Assembly: GCA_013151555.1 (NCBI GenBank)
Contig: JAADIA010000097.1
Coordinates: 1 to 42,160, forward strand
From: Nitrospirota bacterium
Lineage (GTDB): Bacteria; NPL-UPA2; JAADIA01
Reading direction: 5' to 3'
Length of the DNA stretch: 42,160 bases
Of this stretch, positions 37,168 to 42,160 are shown in pieces. The position numbers and the translations under genes are program-made. Below the pieces are notes generated by a model that saw only the letters and a program-made list of their open reading frames with translations, was not told where the DNA came from and searched no databases. Every line of letters begins with the position of its first letter. Positions within the stretch are counted from its first letter, which is position 1.

Positions 37168-38362
37168 AAAACCCTTATTGATAATATTCATATCTGCTCT
37201 CATAATCCGGATCCTCTTCGTTCTCCTTATGCCCCAGGAAGCTCCCGATACTAAGCGATATGATGATATAGCCCTGAGCCTTCTCTCAAGAGGAGATTTT
37301 TCCACCGCTCAAGGAGATCCGGCTATCAGCGATGGACCAATATATCCCCTTTTTCTTGCCGCCATCTTTTCTATCTTTGGCCATTCCCTTACAGCTGTGC
37401 GTCTTATACAGGCCATAATAGATTCATTTACCTGCCTCATTATTTACCTTATAGCTCTCCAGATGAATCAAAGGAAGAGCATAGCTATATTAGCTTCAGC
37501 CATGGCAGCCATATACCCGGAGTTAATTGCCTCTTCCGCCTTCGTCTTAACAGAGACCCTTTTCACTTTCCTTCTCTCCGTCTCAACACTTCTCCTGCTC
37601 CGGGCAAAGTTTAAAGAATCAAAAGTTTTGGCGGTTATCTCAGGCATCTTTTTTGGAATTACCATCCTGTGCCGGGCCGTAGCTTTATTAATTCCTCCCT
37701 TCTTATTCCTCTCGTTTCTCTTCTTTTCTAACCGAAAGAGGAACCTGTCATTAATAACCATCTTAACTATAGCTATGCTCTTGACAATTGCGCCCTGGAC
37801 CATAAGAAATTTTCTTGTCTTCGACCGTTTCCTCCCCGTCTCTATTGGCTTGGGAGGAAACTTGTGGATAGGAAGTTATCAGCCTTGGCAAGGAGACTAT
37901 AACTATAAAGACCTCTCCGACAAGAAAGAGATAGAAGCAGGACTCTCTCCCATTGAAGCAGACCAAAGATTAAAAGAGGAAGCCCTGAAAAATATTAAAG
38001 AGAATCCCTTGGGATACCTGAGGCTATTCCCAAGAAAATTTGCGAGGTTCTGGTTTAAAATTCCCGGCGGGAAAGAAGTTTTGAAAGGGAAGACTTTAAG
38101 CAAAGATTTCCTTTATACCATTCACTTTCTCCTGCTCTTCTTCTTTGCTCTCGGCTTATGGTTTTCTCTGAGGAAAAGGACCTTTGCTATCTTAACCCCG
38201 CTTCTAATAATACTCTATTTCACCCTGATACACGTCATCCTCTTCGCCATCCCTCGCTACCGCATTCCCATAACACCTTTTATCCTGATTTTCAGCGCCA
38301 TGGGACTCTATCGGGCTATCAACCTCATTTTTAGCCCTCGCTTGCTCTCCCCCCATCAATAA
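37154..38362 (+). CDS. GT39/ArnT-like membrane glycosyltransferase
   Basis: The protein has about ten transmembrane helices. The first periplasmic loop holds PQEAPDTKRYDDIALSLLSRGDF, with the acidic pair of GT-C lipid-sugar-dependent transferases. Further on are SDGPIYPLFLAAIFSIFGHS, LTETLFTFLLSVSTLLLL and FGITILCRAVALLIPPFLF, and IAPWTIRNFLVFDRFLPVSI opens the soluble domain. It is clearly paralogous to the partial gene at 41414-42160 (CRPIVLAFIPFLL and SPWIIRNW match these last two). The start overlaps the GT2 gene by 14 bases. Its end overlaps the convergent asparagine synthetase gene by 32 bases. Confidence 0.85.
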   Translation: MNSHKKPLLIIFISALIIRILFVLLMPQEAPDTKRYDDIALSLLSRGDFSTAQGDPAISDGPIYPLFLAAIFSIFGHSLTAVRLIQAIIDSFTCLIIYLIALQMNQRKSIAILASAMAAIYPELIASSAFVLTETLFTFLLSVSTLLLLRAKFKESKVLAVISGIFFGITILCRAVALLIPPFLFLSFLFFSNRKRNLSLITILTIAMLLTIAPWTIRNFLVFDRFLPVSIGLGGNLWIGSYQPWQGDYNYKDLSDKKEIEAGLSPIEADQRLKEEALKNIKENPLGYLRLFPRKFARFWFKIPGGKEVLKGKTLSKDFLYTIHFLLLFFFALGLWFSLRKRTFAILTPLLIILYFTLIHVILFAIPRYRIPITPFILIFSAMGLYRAINLIFSPRLLSPHQ

Positions 38363-40256
38363 ACATCCGCTGCCAGAGTTCCAGGTTAAGAAGAGCCCAG
38401 AGACGATTGCCATGGTCAGAGTGTCTCCGGCAATGCTCATCAAGCAACTGGCGAATATAATCCTCCCGGAAATAACCCCTCTGCAGGCTGACCTCACTTA
38501 GAAGAATTTCAGAGAGATAACTTTTTAGTTCATTTCGAAACCAGTTGCTTATGGGAACACCAAAGCCCATTTTGCTCCGCCGCCTAATCGGGGGCGGCAA
38601 CAAATCCCCTAAAGATTTTTTCAGGATATACTTGCCGGTCAATCCTTTCAGTTTCAGACGAGAAGGAATAGCGGCCGCAAATTCCATTAATTTGTGATCC
38701 AGGAAAGGAGACCGGGCCTCCAGGGAATTAGCCATGGTGGCAATATCTATCTTAACCAGGAGGTCGTCCGGCAAATAGGTCATAATATCCACATAGAGAG
38801 TCTTATCCAGAAAAGTCGAGCCATCCGCCTGCCGGTAAACATCCTCAAGATAGGTAAAGGAGTCTATTCCTCCGGTAGCTTCCTTCATATCGCAAGAATA
38901 AAGCTCTTCCTTCATCCGTTTATCAAAAAAGGAAACCCAACAAGCATACCTTCTCTCCGGAGATAAAGAGATAGCTTCTAAGAAACGTTTCAAGCGGCGC
39001 CGGAACGTCTTAGCTTCCACAGATGAGGGAAGCTTATCCGCCAATCGCCCGATCAACTTTTCCCTCAGCCAGACCGGAACTCTCTGGTAATACTCAGCTA
39101 ATTTCGCTGCCTGGTAACGAGGATAACCGGCAAAGGATTCATCTCCTCCATCACCGTTGAGGGCTACAGTTACATATTCCCGGGTCCTCTCGGCTACATA
39201 ATAAGTAGGGATAGCCGAGGAATCGGCAAAAGGTTCGTTATAATGCCAGATAAGTTTGGGTAAGATATTCAGAGCCTCGGGATTAACGATAAATTCATGG
39301 TGCTCGGTCCCAAAACGTTCAGCAGCCATTCGAGCATATTTCAATTCATTGTAAGCCTTCTCCTCAAAACCAATAGAGAAGGTCTTCACCACCCGGTCAG
39401 ATAGCTGAGCCATCATCCCTACTACGGCCGTGGAGTCCACCCCCCCGCTCAGGAAAGCACCCAAGGGCACATCGCTAACCAGACGCAGCTTTACGGATTC
39501 TTCCAGCAAAGCTCGAATTTGTTCACTGTATTCCTCCTCGGACATCTTAACCTGATTCCGAAAGCTTAACTTCCAATATCTCTCTATCCGCACCTGGCCC
39601 TTCTCCCAGACCAGGAAATGGGCCGGAGGAAGTTTTTTAATACCCTTAAACATGGTCAGGGGAACAGGAACATACTGATAGGTTAAATAATGATGCAGAG
39701 CCTCCGGATTCATTTCCCGGGGAATACCAGGAACCTGAAGAATAGCCTTGAGCTCCGAAGCAAAAATAAACTGCCCCTTATATTCCGTATAACATAAAGG
39801 CTTTTGTCCTACTCTGTCCCGGGCTAAAAACAGCCTCTCCTTTTTCTCATCCCAGATAGCCAAGGCGAACATCCCCCGCAAAAATTTGAGACAATCGCTG
39901 CCATACTCCTCATAAAGATGGATAATCACTTCCGTATCCGACCGGGTAGAAAACTTATGACCTTTTCCCTCTAAATCCCGTCTCAAATCCCGAAAATTAT
40001 ATATCTCCCCGTTAAAGACAATCCAGACGGTCTCATCCTCGTTAGACATCGGCTGATGCCCCGTATCCAGGTCAATAATACTCAATCGCCGGTGTCCCAA
40101 CCCGACAGCAATTTTCGGATTTCCGATTTCCGATTTCGACAGATATATCCCCTCATCATCCGGACCCCGATGCCTTAAAACAGCACCCATCCGGCGCAAG
40201 ACTTCTTTACTAACCGGCTCTCCCCGGAAATTTAATATCCCGTATATTCCGCACAT
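38331..40256 (-). CDS. asnB: Asparagine synthetase (glutamine-hydrolysing), AsnB type
   Basis: The N-terminal class II glutaminase domain begins MCGIYGILNF, where Cys2 is the nucleophile. That sets the start at 40256 rather than the ATG three codons upstream. RHRGPDDEG, HRRLSIIDLDTGHQPMSNED and FNGEIYNFRDLR follow. The C-terminal synthetase domain has the ATP pyrophosphatase loop LGAFLSGGVDSTAVVGMM, ALNGDGGDESFAGYPRY and SLEARSPFLDHKLMEF. The length (641 residues) is typical of the long AsnB/WbpS-type enzymes found in polysaccharide clusters, which may amidate sugars. Between GIYL and VGLGHRR there is an inserted SKSEIGNPKIA encoded by a short-word repeat. It follows the GT4 gene on the same strand. 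Confidence 0.92.
   Translation of the reverse strand: MCGIYGILNFRGEPVSKEVLRRMGAVLRHRGPDDEGIYLSKSEIGNPKIAVGLGHRRLSIIDLDTGHQPMSNEDETVWIVFNGEIYNFRDLRRDLEGKGHKFSTRSDTEVIIHLYEEYGSDCLKFLRGMFALAIWDEKKERLFLARDRVGQKPLCYTEYKGQFIFASELKAILQVPGIPREMNPEALHHYLTYQYVPVPLTMFKGIKKLPPAHFLVWEKGQVRIERYWKLSFRNQVKMSEEEYSEQIRALLEESVKLRLVSDVPLGAFLSGGVDSTAVVGMMAQLSDRVVKTFSIGFEEKAYNELKYARMAAERFGTEHHEFIVNPEALNILPKLIWHYNEPFADSSAIPTYYVAERTREYVTVALNGDGGDESFAGYPRYQAAKLAEYYQRVPVWLREKLIGRLADKLPSSVEAKTFRRRLKRFLEAISLSPERRYACWVSFFDKRMKEELYSCDMKEATGGIDSFTYLEDVYRQADGSTFLDKTLYVDIMTYLPDDLLVKIDIATMANSLEARSPFLDHKLMEFAAAIPSRLKLKGLTGKYILKKSLGDLLPPPIRRRSKMGFGVPISNWFRNELKSYLSEILLSEVSLQRGYFREDYIRQLLDEHCRRHSDHGNRLWALLNLELWQRMFIDGGRASEG
40111..40140. 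repeat. Repeat of the word CGGATTTC inside asnB
   Basis: The plus strand has attttcggatttccgatttc then cgatttcgac: three copies of a 7-8-base word. It encodes SKSEIGNPKIA, which sits in a loop between two conserved strands of the glutaminase domain. Confidence 0.6.
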
Positions 40257-40270
40257 TTCAATCAATCCAT

Positions 40271-40325
40271 TAATTGGTTAACTGGTAACTGGCAACTCGT
40301 AACTTATAACTTATAACTCATAACT
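40271..40325. repeat. Intergenic short-word repeat (GGTAACTGGCAACTCGTAACTTAT)
   Basis: The words ggttaactggtaactggcaa and ctcgtaacttataacttata fill the gap between the GT4 and asnB genes and begin at the GT4 stop codon. The AACTTAT word also appears inside the ligase gene at 26302. Confidence 0.6.
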
Positions 40326-41427
40326 AATCCAGCAGTCTCATATAAAGTTTCTCTGTCTCTTCCACCATAAGTTCCAGCGGGAATCTCCTTCTTGCCTCTT
40401 CCTTAGCCATCTCACCCAATTCCCTGCGTTTATCACCTCTGGTTAAAATGTTGATGATCGCCTCGGCCAAAGCCCCTTCATCAAACGGCGACACCAGCAA
40501 TCCCGTCACTCCATCCTCAATTAATTCCTCTGCTCCCCCTACCCGGGTAGCCACAATGGGCTTCCCCAAAGCCATGGCTTCCAGAAGCACATTAGGCATC
40601 CCTTCCCATAAAGAAGGGAGAATAAACACCTCCATCAAGGCCATTAGCTCCTTAATGTCCTTTCTGAATCCAAGGAACTTAACTGCCTTATTTATTTGCA
40701 ACTTAAAGCATAGGTTATTCAGCTTACCCTTTAAATGTCCATCCCCCACTATCAAGAGAACCGCCTGCGGATATTTTCTCAGCACCGCCGGCATAGCCTT
40801 AAGAAGATAAACATATCCTTTCTGTTCATGCAGTCTTCCCACCGTGCCCAGGATAAGAGAATCAGGTGCTATGTCAAGCTCCTTTCTTTTATCATCAAGA
40901 GCTATGCTGAGCGGGTATTCTTCTCTATCAATTCCATTTCGTATGGTAACTAACTTATCCGGCCTTATCTTCGCCTTCTCCAGCGTATATTTCCTCACCG
41001 CCTCACAGACACAGGTCTCCATATCCACCATCCCGTTGGTCCACCTGTCCAGCCAGAGATGGTACCGCCTTCTCTCCATAACCCGGAGAGACGAAATAAT
41101 TATCGGCACTTTAGCTAACCTTCCCACAATTCTCCCTAATATATTAGCATGAAATAAATAAGTGTGGAGAATATCAACCTTCTTCTCCCTGAGAATCCTG
41201 AATAATTTAAACACAGCCGGGAGGTCGAACTTATTCCTCATTCCCAGACACTCAACCTCAATCCCAGAACCTCTTAATCTTTCTACAAGCTCTCCCCCAG
41301 ACAGCAATGCCACTACTATATTCTCATATCTATCCCTATTCAAACGGGTAACCAGGGAAATAATATTCTTCTCCGTTCCTCCTATCCGGGAATCAGTAGT
41401 TAGGTGGAGTATTTTAATCCTGCTCAA
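40324..41427 (-). CDS. Glycosyltransferase family 4
   Basis: The protein is about 367 residues. The N-terminal domain has KILHLTTDSRIGGTEKNI (Gly-Gly-Thr acceptor loop) and DILHTYLFHANILGRIVGRL. The C-terminal domain has LGTVGRLHEQKGYVYLLKA, AVLLIVGDGHLKGKL and the donor motif SLWEGMPNVLLEAMALGKPIVAT with both glutamates of E-x7-E intact. A TTG at 41427 (LSRIKILH...) has AGGAG eight bases upstream and is the most likely start, overlapping the preceding gene's stop by 14 bases. ATGs at 41454 or 41484 would give longer overlaps with no ribosome site. It lies between the GT-C gene and asnB on the same strand. Confidence 0.88.
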   Translation of the reverse strand: MSRIKILHLTTDSRIGGTEKNIISLVTRLNRDRYENIVVALLSGGELVERLRGSGIEVECLGMRNKFDLPAVFKLFRILREKKVDILHTYLFHANILGRIVGRLAKVPIIISSLRVMERRRYHLWLDRWTNGMVDMETCVCEAVRKYTLEKAKIRPDKLVTIRNGIDREEYPLSIALDDKRKELDIAPDSLILGTVGRLHEQKGYVYLLKAMPAVLRKYPQAVLLIVGDGHLKGKLNNLCFKLQINKAVKFLGFRKDIKELMALMEVFILPSLWEGMPNVLLEAMALGKPIVATRVGGAEELIEDGVTGLLVSPFDEGALAEAIINILTRGDKRRELGEMAKEEARRRFPLELMVEETEKLYMRLLD

Positions 41428-42160
41428 GACATCGTCTCCTCTTACCAATACCATCATAGAGAAACATGATTCCCCGGGCGGCAAAGATAATCACAAAAGG
41501 CATAATAGGCAAACGGTACCTGATCTGAGACCAGAAGAGAGCATAGGCAAGAGAAAAGATAACGATAATCGAATAAAGAAAAAAAGTCCTTCTCCATAAC
41601 CCCGGTGAACCCACAATCCCTATGAAGGCAAATACCAAAATCGGTCCATAAGACAATAAGCTAACCATCTTATATGCCGGTGGACCCACATGGGGAAAGA
41701 GCCTCCAAAACCGTGCTAACTTAAAGAGGAAGAGTCGCAGAAATCTTCCGTAATCGGCTTTTATAAAGCCGGTGGCTTTGGAATAGAAATATCTATCCCG
41801 TTCTATCTCAGATAAATTCTCCGTTTCCTTAAACACCTTTGCTTTCCAATCATTGAATTCTTTTTCCGGCCATAACCCTCCGGATTGTTCTCTTATAACC
41901 ACATCCCGATAAAAAGAAGCGTTGTTACCCATCAAAAGCGTATATCCTCCGTTGGTAGCTGTAAAGATGAACTTACCCTGCACTTGCCAATTTCTAATTA
42001 TCCAGGGAGACATAGTCGCCAGGAAAACGGTAGCAATTATGCCCAGGCAGACAATCTTGTTTTTCATCCTGCCGGTGGGAGCCAGCAACATCCCCACCAG
42101 GAGGAAAGGAATGAAAGCCAGAACGATAGGTCGGCAAAGTGCTGATAGCCCGAGCGTAAA
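41414..42160 (-). CDS. GT39/ArnT-like membrane glycosyltransferase, C-terminal part
   Basis: The frame is open to the right edge, so the N-terminus with the catalytic first loop lies outside the window. Visible are LSALCRPIVLAFIPFLLVGM (membrane helices), MSPWIIRNWQVQGKFIFTAT leading into a soluble domain, and LLRLFLFKLARFWRLFPHVG. Further helices and IRYRLPIMPFVIIFAARGIMF follow near the end. The order and motifs mirror the complete paralogue at 37154-38362. An internal GTG/ATG near 42097 could be mistaken for the start, but homology continues upstream of it. It overlaps the GT4 start by about 14 bases. Confidence 0.85.
   Translation of the reverse strand, partial: FTLGLSALCRPIVLAFIPFLLVGMLLAPTGRMKNKIVCLGIIATVFLATMSPWIIRNWQVQGKFIFTATNGGYTLLMGNNASFYRDVVIREQSGGLWPEKEFNDWKAKVFKETENLSEIERDRYFYSKATGFIKADYGRFLRLFLFKLARFWRLFPHVGPPAYKMVSLLSYGPILVFAFIGIVGSPGLWRRTFFLYSIIVIFSLAYALFWSQIRYRLPIMPFVIIFAARGIMFLYDGIGKRRRCLEQD

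Overview
This 42 kb window comes from an uncultivated-looking, diderm bacterium. A PilQ-type secretin and a PilP lipoprotein imply an outer membrane. The gene run efp-accB-accC-amaP is a Firmicutes-like arrangement that also occurs in several candidate phyla. ThiE is fused to a ThiD2-type domain. Nearly every intergenic gap carries palindromic, short-word repeats of the kind common in anaerobic candidate-phylum genomes. I cannot name the phylum from the sequence alone. No rRNA, tRNA, CRISPR array or transposase gene was seen.

Layout. (1) 1-3526, minus strand: the 5' end of a PfkB-type kinase, thiC, a thiD2-thiE fusion and an AmaP-like membrane protein. (2) 3527-3895: the only gene-free stretch over 300 bases; it holds a tandem ~102-bp hairpin repeat. 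(3) 3896-6597, minus: accC (broken by a frameshift), accB and efp, behind a good sigma-70-type promoter. (4) 6878-7342, plus: a stand-alone MshEN-type domain protein. (5) 7382-11686, minus: pilM-pilN-pilO-pilP-pilQ, the first four chained by 4-nt overlaps. (6) 11862-18025, plus: a pilin, three minor pilins (PilV, PilW and PilX-like), a PsbP/DcrB-like exported protein and a TMTC-like membrane glycosyltransferase with TPRs. (7) 18138-25676, minus: a second pilin, pilC, two tandem pilB paralogues, pilT and a degenerate GGDEF protein. (8) 25744-42160: an envelope-glycan region with an O-antigen ligase/polymerase-TPR protein, a WecA/MraY-like transferase, an NDP-sugar epimerase, several GT2/GT4/GT-C glycosyltransferases, a B12-radical SAM enzyme and an asparagine synthetase.

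How it fits together. The pil genes supply the inner-membrane alignment complex (PilMNO), PilP, the secretin, the platform protein, assembly and retraction ATPases, and major and minor pilins. That is a near-complete type IVa pilus apart from the prepilin peptidase. The two PilB N-termini, the free MshEN protein and the inactive-looking GGDEF protein suggest second-messenger input. The adjacent ligase and TMTC-like proteins could glycosylate pilins or build a surface polymer.

The most unusual signal is the repeats. At least eight families of 7-8-nt words, mostly built as inverted repeats, fill the gaps between genes. Related words also appear in frame inside or at the ends of coding genes (WecA-like tail, epimerase tail, AsnB loop, GT2 loop, ligase loop, and probably the PilQ leader and PilN linker). 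Three pil-region promoters also share a TAAT(T)-N-GRGG-like box next to the -10.
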